NCBI RefSeq assembly: GCF_027532185.1
Contig: NZ_JAPZSV010000003.1
Coordinates: 434,001-498,000, forward strand
From: Hylemonella sp.
GTDB lineage: Bacteria; Pseudomonadota; Gammaproteobacteria; Burkholderiales; Burkholderiaceae_C
Direction: 5' to 3'
DNA length: 64,000 bases
Positions 45,833-54,803 of this stretch are shown one piece after another. Made by a program: the position numbers and the translations under genes. Below the pieces are notes generated by a model. The model was not told the origin of the DNA and did no database searches. It saw nothing but the letters and a program-made list of their open reading frames with translations. The first letter of the stretch is position 1. Each line of letters opens with the position of its first letter.

Positions 45833-46279
45833 ATGTCCCTCAAAGACCAGATCAACGACGACATGAAGGCCGCGATGCGCGCCAAGGACAGCGAGCGCCT
45901 GGGCACCATCCGCCTGCTGCTGGCTGCGATGAAGCAGAAGGAAGTGGACGAGCGTGTCACGCTCGATGACGCCGCCGTGGTGTCCATCGTCGACAAGCTG
46001 ATCAAGCAGCGCAAGGACTCGGTGGCCGCCTATGTGCAGGCCGCGCGCCAGGACCTGGCCGACAAGGAGAGCGCGGAGATCAAGGTGCTCGAGGCCTATC
46101 TGCCCCAGCGCCTCTCGGCCGAGGAAGTGGCCGCCGAGGTGAAGGCCATCGTGGCCGAACTCGGCGCCAAGGGCCCGGGCGACATGGGCAAGGTCATGGG
46201 CGTGGTCAAGACCCGTCTGGCCGGCAAGGCCGAGATGGGCCAGGTCTCGGCTGCCGTGAAGGCCGCGCTGGCGGGCTGA
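45833..46279 (+). CDS. yqeY: GatB/YqeY domain protein
   Basis: 148 aa protein with the YqeY domain that resembles the tRNA-binding tail of GatB: MSLKDQINDDMKAAMRAKDSERLGTIRLLLAA and the C-terminal GPGDMGKVMGVVKTRLAGKAEMG. A role in tRNA or aminoacylation quality control is suspected in the family but not settled. It lies 90 bases after rpsU, behind a terminator. Confidence 0.9.
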   Translation: MSLKDQINDDMKAAMRAKDSERLGTIRLLLAAMKQKEVDERVTLDDAAVVSIVDKLIKQRKDSVAAYVQAARQDLADKESAEIKVLEAYLPQRLSAEEVAAEVKAIVAELGAKGPGDMGKVMGVVKTRLAGKAEMGQVSAAVKAALAG

Positions 46280-46299
46280 ACGCCCGCCCCGGCCTCCCT

Positions 46300-47790
46300 T
46301 TACAAAGGGCGACCCTGACGCGCGACCAGCCAGGCTGGCGCGTCCTGCAGGCTGACCGGGCGCAGAAAGCGCGCCAGCGCCGCATCACCTACCGAGGTGC
46401 TCTCGGGCCGGGTGCTGCTGGGCCAGGGGCCGCCGTGCTGCTGCGCCGCTGTGACGGCCACACCCGTGGGCACACCGGCAAACAGCACCCGGCCGGCAAT
46501 CGCCATAGCGCCGCGCACCAGCGCCTGCGCATCCGAACTCTCCGTCTGCGCGCCCCAGACCGTGACGGTCAGCGAACCGCCCACGGCCTGCAGCACCTGC
46601 AGGGCCTGGGCCACGCTGGCCGCACGCACCACGAGGCTGCTGGGACCGAAGACCTCTTCACGTAGCGCGGCCTTGGCGATGAAGGCTTCAGCACCGACCT
46701 GGGCCAGCACCGGGCGCGGCGGCTGGCCGGCCGCGGCCACCTCGTGCATGACGAAGCTCGCACCGGCCTCGCCCCAATGGGCGATGCCCTTCTCGAAATT
46801 GCTGCGCATACCCTGCGTGAGCATGGCGTGCGGGTTCTGGCCGGCCAGGGCCTGCGCCAGCTGCTGCACGAAAGCGTCGTTGATGCCACGTGCCTCTGCG
46901 TCGACATCCAGCAGCACGACCACGCCCGGGTTCGTGCAGAACTGCCCGCAGCCCAGGGCGATGGAGCCGGCCAGCGTGGTGGCCAGCTCGGCGCCCTTGG
47001 CCTGGAGTTCAGCCGGCAAGGCAATCACGGGGTTGATGGAGCCGAGTTCACCGAAGAAGGGAATGGGGCGCGGACGCGCTGCGGCCTCGGCCGCCAGCGC
47101 GGCACCGCCGCGCGTGGAACCCGTGAAGGCCGCCGCGGCCATGGCCGGGTGGCGCACGAGCTGCACGCCTACCTCGTTGCTCGCCCCCTGCACCAGGCCC
47201 ACGAGGCCGGCCGGCAGCTTCTGGGCCGCGAGCACCTGCTGGATCAACTCCCAGGTCTGGCGGGTGAGCTGCGGATGACCCGGATGGCCCTTGATCACGA
47301 CCGGGCAGCCGGCCGCCAAGGCGGAAGCCGTGTCACCACCAAGCACCGAGAAGGCGAAGGGAAAATTGCTGGCTGCGTACATGGCTACCGGGCCCAGGGG
47401 CACGGACCAGCGCTGCATGGCGGGATGACCTGCGGGCGGAGCGCCCGCCACGGCGGGATCGTCGACATATTCAAATGGCACACCGCGCTCGGCGATGTCG
47501 GCGAAACGGCGCAGCTGGAAGGCCGTGCGGTCGAGTTCGCCGTTGAGGCGCACCGGGCCCAGCGCGGTCTCCTGGTCGGCCAGGGCGACCAGGGCTTCAC
47601 GACCGGCTTCGAGACCGGCAGCCAGGGCACGCAGCAGCGTGGCGCGTTGTGCGCCACTGCTGGCCTGCCAGAGCGGAAAGGCCGCAGCGGCGGCGTTGGC
47701 GGCGGCATCGATGTCGGCGGCCGTGGAGGCGGTCAGCGTACCCAGCACCTCGCCGGTGCGTGCGTTGTAGGAGGAGAAGGTGGTGCTCAT
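46300..47790 (-). CDS. 2-oxoglutarate semialdehyde dehydrogenase (aldehyde dehydrogenase, NADP+)
   Basis: ALDH-fold enzyme of 496 aa. The catalytic Cys is in GQFCTNPG, the general-base Glu in FFGELGSINP, and the cofactor region around AFTGSTRGG. It belongs to the KGSADH-type subgroup often found with aldarate genes. It would oxidise 2-oxoglutarate semialdehyde, made by KdgD, to 2-oxoglutarate. It is the last gene of the minus-strand cluster, 15 bases after gudD. Confidence 0.88.
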   Translation of the reverse strand: MSTTFSSYNARTGEVLGTLTASTAADIDAAANAAAAAFPLWQASSGAQRATLLRALAAGLEAGREALVALADQETALGPVRLNGELDRTAFQLRRFADIAERGVPFEYVDDPAVAGAPPAGHPAMQRWSVPLGPVAMYAASNFPFAFSVLGGDTASALAAGCPVVIKGHPGHPQLTRQTWELIQQVLAAQKLPAGLVGLVQGASNEVGVQLVRHPAMAAAAFTGSTRGGAALAAEAAARPRPIPFFGELGSINPVIALPAELQAKGAELATTLAGSIALGCGQFCTNPGVVVLLDVDAEARGINDAFVQQLAQALAGQNPHAMLTQGMRSNFEKGIAHWGEAGASFVMHEVAAAGQPPRPVLAQVGAEAFIAKAALREEVFGPSSLVVRAASVAQALQVLQAVGGSLTVTVWGAQTESSDAQALVRGAMAIAGRVLFAGVPTGVAVTAAQQHGGPWPSSTRPESTSVGDAALARFLRPVSLQDAPAWLVARQGRPL

Positions 47791-47805
47791 GTCGTGTCTC
47801 AGGAA

Positions 47806-49140
47806 TCAGCGCACCAGGCAGGGACGCTTGTGGTCGAATTTCCAGCCAGGGATCAGGTACTGCATGGCCATCGCGTCATCGCGCGCGCCCAGGCCGTGCT
47901 GCATGTACAGCTGGTGCGCCTTCTCGACCTCGACCATGTCGAGTTCCACGCCCAGGCCCGGCTTCTTGGGCACCTGCACATGGCCGCCGACGATCTGCAG
48001 CGGCTCCTTGGTCAGGCGCTGGCCGTCCTGCCAGATCCAGTGCGTGTCGATGGCCGTGACCTTGCCGGGCGCCGCGGCACCCACGTGGGTGAACATGGCC
48101 AGCGAGACGTCGAAATGGTTGTTGGAATGCGAGCCCCAGGTCAGGCCCCAGTCGCGGCAGGTCTGTGCCACGCGCACGGAACCGGCCATGGTCCAGAAAT
48201 GCGGATCGGCCAGCGGAATGTCCACGCTCTGCAGTGCCAAAGCGTGCGCGAGCTGGCGCCAGTCGGTGGCGATCATGTTGGTGGCGGTGGGTAGGCCGGT
48301 AGCGCGGCGGAACTCGGCCATGACCTCGCGACCGCTGAAGCCGTCTTCGGCACCGCAGGGGTCCTCGGCGTAAGCGACCACGCCGCGCATGCGCTGGCCC
48401 AGACGGATCGCGTCCTTGAGCAGCCAGCCGCCGTTCGGGTCCAGGGTCACGCGCGCCTGTGGGAAGCGCTCGTGCAGCGCCGTGACCGCGTCGACCTCTT
48501 CGTCGCCGCGCAGCACACCGCCCTTGAGCTTGAAATCGTTGAAGCCGTAACGCGCATAGGCGGCCTCGGCCAGGCGCACCACAGCCTCGGGCGTCATGGC
48601 CTCTTCGTGGCGCAGGCGGAACCAGTCGTTGTCGGCATCCGGCTCGCTGGCATAGGGGAGATCGGTCTTCTTGCGATCTCCCACAAAGAACAGGTAACCC
48701 AGCATTTCCACGGACTCGCGCTGCTGCCCTTCGCCCAGCAGGGCCGCCACGGGCACGTCCAGGTGCTGGCCCAGCAAATCGAGCAGGGCCGATTCGACCG
48801 CGGTGACGGCATGGATGGCGGTGCGCAGATCGAAGGTCTGCAGGCCGCGGCCGCCGGCGTCGCGGTCGGCAAACGTGGCCTGCATCTGCTGCAGCACGCG
48901 CTGGTGCGCGCCGATGGGCTGGCCCACGACGAGCGCACGCGCGTCTTCCAGCGTCTGGCGGATCTTCTCGCCACCGGGCACCTCGCCCACGCCGGTGCGG
49001 CCGGCGTTGTCGCGCAGGATCAGCAGGTTGCGGGTGAAGAAAGGCGCATGGGCGCCGCTGAGGTTGAGCAGCATGCCGTCACGGCCGGCGACGGGGATGA
49101 CGCGCAGCTCGGTGACGATGGGGGTCGTAGCGTTGGGCAT
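47806..49140 (-). CDS. gudD: Glucarate dehydratase
   Basis: Enolase-superfamily dehydratase converting D-glucarate to 5-dehydro-4-deoxy-D-glucarate. 444 aa from the ATG at 49138-49140 ([16 protein letters not shown]). Visible are the KLKGG segment with the catalytic Lys pair ([13 protein letters not shown]), the metal ligands in [20 protein letters not shown] and NMIATDW, and the catalytic His in [11 protein letters not shown] terminator separates it from the upstream binding-protein gene. Confidence 0.93.
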   Translation of the reverse strand: MPNATTPIVTELRVIPVAGRDGMLLNLSGAHAPFFTRNLLILRDNAGRTGVGEVPGGEKIRQTLEDARALVVGQPIGAHQRVLQQMQATFADRDAGGRGLQTFDLRTAIHAVTAVESALLDLLGQHLDVPVAALLGEGQQRESVEMLGYLFFVGDRKKTDLPYASEPDADNDWFRLRHEEAMTPEAVVRLAEAAYARYGFNDFKLKGGVLRGDEEVDAVTALHERFPQARVTLDPNGGWLLKDAIRLGQRMRGVVAYAEDPCGAEDGFSGREVMAEFRRATGLPTATNMIATDWRQLAHALALQSVDIPLADPHFWTMAGSVRVAQTCRDWGLTWGSHSNNHFDVSLAMFTHVGAAAPGKVTAIDTHWIWQDGQRLTKEPLQIVGGHVQVPKKPGLGVELDMVEVEKAHQLYMQHGLGARDDAMAMQYLIPGWKFDHKRPCLVR

Positions 49141-49156
49141 GGACAGTAGCGTAGAG

Positions 49157-49200
49157 CGAAAAAACAAACCCGCCCCGGCTGTCTGGGCCGCGGGCGGGTG
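49157..49200 (-). terminator. Terminator between the Bug binding-protein gene and gudD
   Basis: On the minus strand ACCCGCCC pairs with GGGCGGGT and is followed by TTTGTTTTTT. It lies after the transporter-protein stop (49212) and before gudD, so gudD either has its own promoter or relies on read-through. Confidence 0.75.
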
Positions 49201-49211
49201 CCGGACCGGGA

Positions 49212-50165
49212 TCAGTCAGCCGTGATCTTGCGGCTTTCGATCAGCTTCTTCCAGCGGGCGAACTCGGCCGCCTGGAAGGCCGTGAACTGGGCCGGCGTGC
49301 TGGCCACGATCTCGAAGCCCACGTCCAGCAGACGCGCCTTGATCTGCGGGTCGTTCAGGCCAGCGGCGATGGCGGCGTGCAGCTTGGTCTTGACGTCAGC
49401 CGGCAGGCCCTTGGGGCCGGCGATGGCCTGCCAGGAGTAGACGTTGGCGTCCTTGATGCCGGACTCTTCCAGCGTCGGCACATTGGGCAGCAGCGGCGAA
49501 CGCTGGGCGCTGGTGATGGCCAGGGCCTTGAGCTTGCCGGCCTTGATCTGCGGCATGGCGGTGTTGATGTTCATGAAGGACGAGTCCACCTGGTTGCCCA
49601 GCAGGTCGTTCATCACCGGGCCGCCGCCCTTGTAGGGCACGTGGATGCCAGTGGTGCTGGTCTGCTGCCAGAAGAGTTCGGCCGTGAGGTGGTCGCTGCT
49701 GCCGTTGCCCGAGGACGCGAAGGTCATCTTGTTCGGATTGGCGCGCAGGAAGGCCAGCACGTCGTTGATCGAGTTGTGCGCCGAGGCCGCGGGCACCACG
49801 AGCACATTCGGCGCCTGCACGGCCACGCTGATGTAGTCGAAGTCGGTGAGCGCGTTGTAGGGCACCTTGGCGATGAGGTGCGGGGCGATCACATAGGGGC
49901 CGAGCGAAGCGACCAGCAGGGTGTGGCCGTCCGGTGCCGAGCGCGCCACCTGGCTGGCGCCGATGGTGCCCGTGGCACCGGCCTTGTTGTCGACGACGAA
50001 GGTGCCGCCGAGCTTTTCCTGCAGCTTGGGCGCGAGCACGCGCGCGATCTGGTCGGTCGAGCCACCCGGCGGGAAAGGCACGAGCAGGGTCACCGGTTTG
50101 TCCGGCCAGGCCCAGGCACTGCAGGCGGCAGCCGCCAGCGTCAGGGTGGTCAGCAACTTCTTCAT
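49212..50165 (-). CDS. Tripartite tricarboxylate transporter substrate-binding protein (Bug/TctC family)
   Basis: Periplasmic binding protein of 317 aa with a signal peptide ([18 protein letters not shown]). Family motifs are [22 protein letters not shown]-like [13 protein letters not shown] and [13 protein letters not shown]. The start is the ATG at 50163-50165, with AAGGAG 6 bases upstream. No TctA/TctB membrane genes are nearby, which is common for Bug proteins. The ligand is probably an aldarate, by context. Confidence 0.88.
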   Translation of the reverse strand: MKKLLTTLTLAAAACSAWAWPDKPVTLLVPFPPGGSTDQIARVLAPKLQEKLGGTFVVDNKAGATGTIGASQVARSAPDGHTLLVASLGPYVIAPHLIAKVPYNALTDFDYISVAVQAPNVLVVPAASAHNSINDVLAFLRANPNKMTFASSGNGSSDHLTAELFWQQTSTTGIHVPYKGGGPVMNDLLGNQVDSSFMNINTAMPQIKAGKLKALAITSAQRSPLLPNVPTLEESGIKDANVYSWQAIAGPKGLPADVKTKLHAAIAAGLNDPQIKARLLDVGFEIVASTPAQFTAFQAAEFARWKKLIESRKITAD

Positions 50166-50208
50166 GGTCATCTCCTTCATGGTTGTAAGAATGCAAAGGC
50201 GGACGTCT

Positions 50209-51120
50209 TTACTGGGGGCCCAGCTTCTTGATCAGCGCGGCGAGTTCGTCCATCTCGTCGGGCTTGAGGTCGGTGAGCGGTGCACGCACGGGGCCAGCGT
50301 CGTGGCCCACGAGCTTGGCGCCAGCCTTGACGATGCTCACGGCATAGCCGTGGCCCTTGTTCCGGATCTTCAGATAGGGCATGAAGAAGTCGCGCAGCAG
50401 GCGGTGCTGGGTGGCCATGTCGTCCTTGGCGACCGCGTGGTAGAAGTCCATCGCCGTCTTGGGGATGAAGTTGAACACCGCCGATGAGTACACCGGTGTA
50501 CCCAGGGCCTTGTAAGCCGCGGCATAGACCTCGGCCGTGGGCAGGCCGCCGAGGTAGGCGAAACGGTCGCCCATGTGCATGTAGATCGAGGACATCAGTT
50601 CGATGTCGCCGATGCCGTCCTTGAAACCGATCAGGTTGGGGCAGCGCTCGGCCAGGATGGCCAGCGATTCGGGGGTGAGGCGGCAGACGTTACGGTTGTA
50701 GACGATGACGCCGAACTTCACGCTTTTGCACACCGCCTCCACATGGGCGATCAGGCCTTCCTGGCCGGCTTCGGTCAGGTAATGCGGTAGCAGCAGGATG
50801 CCGTGGGCACCGGCGCGCTCGGCTTCCTGCGCGCACTGGATGGCAAAGCGCGTCGGGCCACCGGCACCGGCAATGATGGGTACCTTGCCACGGCAGGTGT
50901 CGACCGCCGTCTTGATGATCTTCGGAAACTCATCGGCCGTCAGCGAGAAGAACTCGCCCGTGCCGCCGGCGGCGAACAGCGCACTGGCGCCATAAGGGGC
51001 CAGCCATTCGAGGCGGGCGGCATAACCCTTGGCATTGAAGTCACCCTGGGCGTCGAAATCCGTCAACGGGAACGACAGCAGTCCATGGGACATGATGGAT
51101 TTGAGCTCTTGCGGATTCAT
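50209..51120 (-). CDS. kdgD: 5-dehydro-4-deoxyglucarate dehydratase
   Basis: Class I aldolase-type (DapA-like) decarboxylating dehydratase, 303 aa. It converts 5-dehydro-4-deoxy-D-glucarate to 2-oxoglutarate semialdehyde, CO2 and water. The Schiff-base Lys is in [10 protein letters not shown], the Tyr in VIVYNRNVC, and [15 protein letters not shown] is the substrate loop. It sits first in the minus-strand catabolic set with a probable GntR operator upstream. Confidence 0.95.
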   Translation of the reverse strand: MNPQELKSIMSHGLLSFPLTDFDAQGDFNAKGYAARLEWLAPYGASALFAAGGTGEFFSLTADEFPKIIKTAVDTCRGKVPIIAGAGGPTRFAIQCAQEAERAGAHGILLLPHYLTEAGQEGLIAHVEAVCKSVKFGVIVYNRNVCRLTPESLAILAERCPNLIGFKDGIGDIELMSSIYMHMGDRFAYLGGLPTAEVYAAAYKALGTPVYSSAVFNFIPKTAMDFYHAVAKDDMATQHRLLRDFFMPYLKIRNKGHGYAVSIVKAGAKLVGHDAGPVRAPLTDLKPDEMDELAALIKKLGPQ

Positions 51121-51185
51121 GGGTCTCCTGTGGAATCGGCGGGTGGTAGTCAGACCGTCAAGTAGTGGCAGCCTTTGAATTTGTT

Positions 51186-51206
51186 GTCAGTCATCATACA
51201 ACTTTG
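51186..51206 (-). promoter_or_regulatory. Candidate GntR operator upstream of kdgD
   Basis: Minus strand: AGTTGTATGATGACTGACAAC, with GTTGT and ACAAC forming a dyad. The half AGTTGTATGA recurs in the gntR-garD intergenic region (52060-52069). FadR-type GntR proteins bind short dyads of the TTGT...ACAA kind. Confidence 0.5.
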
Positions 51207-51257
51207 CATGAAGCTGTCAAACCCCTTCAGGCGGCTCGGAATCCGCGACGGGCCCGC

Positions 51258-52004
51258 TTACTTGCCGGTTTGCGGTGACAGGCCGGCGGCGCGGCGGCGG
51301 CGCTCGCGGCTGTTGGCCAGATGGGTGCGCATGGCTGCGCGGGCGGCCTCGACGTCCTGGCTGGCGATGGCGTCGTAGATGTTCTCGTGCTCGGCGTTGG
51401 CGCGCTGCAGGTAGTTGCGCTGGGCCTCCTGCGCCCCCGCCTCCGCCCCCAGGCGCGCGCGCGGGATGATCATGGCGCCCAGCGTGCCCATGAGTTCGGC
51501 GAAATGCGGGTTCTGGGTGGCACGCGCCACTTCGAGGTGGAACTGGAAGTCCGGCCCCACGGCGTCGCGCCCCTGGGCCAGGGCGGCCGAAAAGGCGTCC
51601 AGCGCCGAGCGCATCTGGACCAGGTTCTCCGGCGTGCGGCGCAGGGCGGCCAGCGCCGCGGCCTCGGTCTCCAGGCCGATGCGCAGCTCCAGCACGGCGA
51701 TCACGTCGTGCAAGGTGCCCATCTGCTCGGGCGCGATGCGAAAGGCCGCGCCGTCACCCAGCCCCACCACGAAAGTACCGATGCCGTGGCGCGTTTCCAC
51801 CAGGCCCGAGGCCTGCAGCTTGGAGATGGCTTCGCGCACCACGGTGCGGCTGACACCGAACTCTTCCATGATGGCCGCCTCGGTGGGCAGCTTGTCACCC
51901 GGGGCGATGCGCCCGTCGCGGATGCGGTCGCCCAGCGACTCCACCAGCTCCAGCGCCAGGGTCCGGGGACGGCGACGGACCGGCTGGGACAGCGATGCAC
52001 TCAT
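51258..52004 (-). CDS. GntR/FadR-family transcriptional regulator of the aldarate cluster
   Basis: 248 aa. The N-terminal winged HTH (residues 15-85) shows LVESLGDRIRDGRIAPGDKLPTE split over the fold, then FGVSRTVVREAISKLQASGLVETRHGIGTFV. The C-terminal FCD domain (100-230) is all-helical with probable metal-ligand His residues near LEVARATQNPHFAELM. It is divergent from garD and upstream of kdgD, so it likely controls both transcripts, probably as a repressor released by an aldarate. Confidence 0.9.
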   Translation of the reverse strand: MSASLSQPVRRRPRTLALELVESLGDRIRDGRIAPGDKLPTEAAIMEEFGVSRTVVREAISKLQASGLVETRHGIGTFVVGLGDGAAFRIAPEQMGTLHDVIAVLELRIGLETEAAALAALRRTPENLVQMRSALDAFSAALAQGRDAVGPDFQFHLEVARATQNPHFAELMGTLGAMIIPRARLGAEAGAQEAQRNYLQRANAEHENIYDAIASQDVEAARAAMRTHLANSRERRRRAAGLSPQTGK

Positions 52005-52059
52005 TAGGGTTTACCCTTGATTCTTGGCAATTGACATCGACACAACGAAGCTCGAAGAT

Positions 52060-52083
52060 AGTTGTATGACAACATACGACAAA
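52060..52083. promoter_or_regulatory. Candidate GntR operator in the gntR-garD intergenic region
   Basis: AGTTGTATGACAACATACGACAA contains the dyad GTATG-ACAA-CATAC (52064-52077) and shares AGTTGTATGA with the site before kdgD. It sits between the divergent starts and can serve both. Confidence 0.5.
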
Positions 52084-52178
52084 ATGCAAGTCGTAACAGC
52101 ACTGTAGCCGATCCGCCCCCGCACGCCGTTTCCAGCACCCCACATCTGCAGCCCGCGCGGACGACACCCCATCCCGAC

Positions 52179-53741
52179 ATGAATCCCCAGCCCATCATCA
52201 TCCGCATGCAGGCCACCGACAACGTGGCCATCGTCGCCAACGAGGGCGGACTGCCTGCCGGCACAGCCCTGCCCGCCGAAGGCATCACCCTGCGCGACAA
52301 GGTGCCGCAGGCGCACAAGGTCGCGCTGGTCGACATCGCGGCCGGTGCGCCGGTGCTGCGCTACGGCGTGCCCATCGGTTACGCCAAGACCGCCATCGCG
52401 GCCGGCAGCTGGGTGCACGAACGCCTGCTGGACATGCCCGCGGCGCGCGAACTGCAGGGCCTGCCCATGGCCACGGTCAAGCCACCGCCGCTGCCGCCGC
52501 TGGAGGGCTACACCTTCGAGGGTTACCGCAACGCCGACGGCTCGGTGGGCACGCGCAACCTGCTGGCCATCACCACCACGGTGCAGTGCGTGGCCGGCGT
52601 GGTGGACGTGGCCGTGGAACGCATCCGCAAGGAGCTGCTGCCCAAGTATCCCAACGTCGACGGCGTGGTGGGCCTGGAACACACCTACGGCTGCGGCGTG
52701 GCCATCGACGCACCCGAGGCGCCGATCCCGATCCGCACTCTGCGCAATATCAGCCTCAACCCCAACTTCGGCGGCGAGGTCATGGTGATCAGCCTGGGCT
52801 GCGAGAAGCTGCAGCCCGAGCGCCTGCTGCCCCCGGGCAGCATCCCCATCAGCGGCGACGGCAAGGACACCGCGCTGGACGTGGTCTGCCTGCAGGACGC
52901 CGCACACGTGGGCTTCATGAGCATGATCGACCACGTCGTGGCCCAGGCCGACGTGCACCTGAAACGCCTGAATGCACGTCGCCGCGAGACGGTGCCCGCC
53001 AGCGAGCTGGTGGTCGGTGTGCAATGCGGCGGCAGCGATGCCTTCAGCGGCGTCACCGCCAACCCGGCCGTGGGTTATATGGCCGACCTGCTGGTGCGCG
53101 CCGGCGCCACCATCATGTTCAGCGAGAACACCGAGGTGCGCGACGCCGTGGAGCAGCTCACGAGCCGCGCCGCTACGCCCGAGGTGGCCTTGTCCATCGT
53201 GCGCGAACTGGGCTGGTACGACCAGTACCTGGAGCGCGGCCGTGTGGACCGCGCGGCCAACACCACGCCCGGCAACAAGGCCGGCGGTCTCTCGAACATC
53301 GTCGAGAAGGCCATGGGCTCCATCATCAAGAGCGGCACCGCGCCGATTGCCCACGTGCTCTCGCCTGGCAACAAGCTGAGCCGTGAGCAGCGTGGCCTGG
53401 TCTATGCCGCCACGCCCGCGAGCGACTTCATCTGCGGCACGCTGCAGCTGGCCGCGGGCATGAACCTTCACGTCTTCACCACCGGCCGCGGCACGCCTTA
53501 CGGCCTGGCCGAGTGCCCGGTGGTCAAGGTGGCCACGCGCACCGAGCTGGCCAATCGCTGGCACGACCTCATGGACGTGAACGCCGGCCGCGTGGCTGAT
53601 GGCGAGATCAACATCGAGCAAGCCGGCTGGGAACTGTTCCATCTGCTGCTCGACGTCGCCAGCGGGCGGAAGAAGACCTGGGCCGAGCAGTGGAAGCTGC
53701 ACAACGCGCTCGTTCTATTTAATCCCGCACCCGTGACCTGA
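52179..53741 (+). CDS. garD: Galactarate dehydratase (UxaA/GarD family)
   Basis: Fe-dependent dehydratase making 5-dehydro-4-deoxy-D-glucarate from galactarate. 520 aa from the ATG at 52179 ([15 protein letters not shown]). The N-terminal SAF domain (about 15-95) is followed by the UxaA/GarD catalytic part with [39 protein letters not shown] and [11 protein letters not shown]. The frame is open for 39 codons upstream without family similarity. It is divergent from gntR. Confidence 0.92.
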   Translation: MNPQPIIIRMQATDNVAIVANEGGLPAGTALPAEGITLRDKVPQAHKVALVDIAAGAPVLRYGVPIGYAKTAIAAGSWVHERLLDMPAARELQGLPMATVKPPPLPPLEGYTFEGYRNADGSVGTRNLLAITTTVQCVAGVVDVAVERIRKELLPKYPNVDGVVGLEHTYGCGVAIDAPEAPIPIRTLRNISLNPNFGGEVMVISLGCEKLQPERLLPPGSIPISGDGKDTALDVVCLQDAAHVGFMSMIDHVVAQADVHLKRLNARRRETVPASELVVGVQCGGSDAFSGVTANPAVGYMADLLVRAGATIMFSENTEVRDAVEQLTSRAATPEVALSIVRELGWYDQYLERGRVDRAANTTPGNKAGGLSNIVEKAMGSIIKSGTAPIAHVLSPGNKLSREQRGLVYAATPASDFICGTLQLAAGMNLHVFTTGRGTPYGLAECPVVKVATRTELANRWHDLMDVNAGRVADGEINIEQAGWELFHLLLDVASGRKKTWAEQWKLHNALVLFNPAPVT

Positions 53742-53783
53742 ACCCCAGAGCACCTGATTTTCAAAACCATCAAGGAGACCCCC

Positions 53784-54737
53784 ATGCTGTCCACCTTCCG
53801 CAAAACCTGGGCCGGCGTCCTACTGGCCGCCCTGGGCCTGGGCGCCACCGCCCAGACCGGTCCCATCAAGATCGTCGTGCCCTACCCGCCCGGCGGTTCG
53901 TCGGACATCATCGCGCGCGCCATCAGCCAGCCCCTGTCCGACGCGCTCAAGCAGCCCGTCATCGTCGAGAACCGCGCCGGCGCCAATGGCAACCTGGGCG
54001 CCGATCTGGTGGCCAAATCCAAGGCCGACGGCCTGACCCTGCTGCTGTGCGACACCGGCGCGCTGGCCATCAGCCCCTCGATCTACAAGCTGCCCTTTGA
54101 CCCGTCCAAGGACCTGCGTGGTGTGACCATGCTGGCCTACTCGCCGCACATGCTGGTGGTCCACCCCTCGGTGCCGGCCAACAACCTCAAGGAGCTCGTT
54201 GAGCTGTCGAAGAAGTCGGAGCTCAACTTCGCCGTCACGGCCATGGGCAGCGCGCCGCATCTCGCGGGTGTGTCGGTGCAGCGCGCCAGCGGCGCGAATT
54301 GGGCCTACATCCCCTACAAGGGCGGCGTGCAGGCCGTGACCGACACCATCGCCGGCCAGACCCAGGTCACCATGAACGGCATGCTGGCCACTCTGCCCCA
54401 TGTGCAGAGCGGCAAGCTCAAGGTGCTGGCCATCTCCAAGGGCTCGCGCATGCCCCTGGTGGCCAACATGCCCACGCTGGCCGAGCAGGGTCTCAAGGGC
54501 TTCGAGTCCGGCACCTGGCAAGGCGTGCTCGTGCCCGCGGGCACGCCCAAGGCTGTGGTCGACAAGCTCAACGCCGCCCTGGTGCAGGTCATCCGTAGCC
54601 CCGAGGTGCGCAGCCGCCTGACGGCCCAGGGCGCCGAGGTCGTGACCATGGCGCCTGAAGAGCAGGACAAGTTCTTCAACAAGGAACGCGCGCGCTGGCA
54701 GGCCGTGGTCAACGAGGCCCAGATCAAGCTGGACTGA
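53784..54737 (+). CDS. Tripartite tricarboxylate transporter substrate-binding protein (Bug/TctC family), second copy
   Basis: 317 aa with a signal peptide (LSTFRKTWAGVLLAALGLGA). Family motifs are VPYPPGGSSDIIARAI, VENRAGANGNLGADLVA and YKGGVQAVTDTIAGQ. It is clearly divergent from the copy at 49212-50165. The gene follows garD by 42 bases, with AAGGAG before its ATG. It is probably the galactarate binder, again without membrane partners. Confidence 0.88.
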   Translation: MLSTFRKTWAGVLLAALGLGATAQTGPIKIVVPYPPGGSSDIIARAISQPLSDALKQPVIVENRAGANGNLGADLVAKSKADGLTLLLCDTGALAISPSIYKLPFDPSKDLRGVTMLAYSPHMLVVHPSVPANNLKELVELSKKSELNFAVTAMGSAPHLAGVSVQRASGANWAYIPYKGGVQAVTDTIAGQTQVTMNGMLATLPHVQSGKLKVLAISKGSRMPLVANMPTLAEQGLKGFESGTWQGVLVPAGTPKAVVDKLNAALVQVIRSPEVRSRLTAQGAEVVTMAPEEQDKFFNKERARWQAVVNEAQIKLD

Positions 54738-54758
54738 GCCGCGGCTGTCCCGTATGCA

Positions 54759-54790
54759 AAAGGGCCGCCCATGGGCGGCCCTTGTTTTTT
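54759..54790 (+). terminator. Terminator after the garD operon
   Basis: AAGGGCCGCCC, loop AT, GGGCGGCCCTT, then GTTTTTT: an 11-bp perfect stem. It ends just before the convergent pmbA stop. Confidence 0.92.
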
Positions 54791-54803
54791 ACGCGGCGCG
54801 GCG

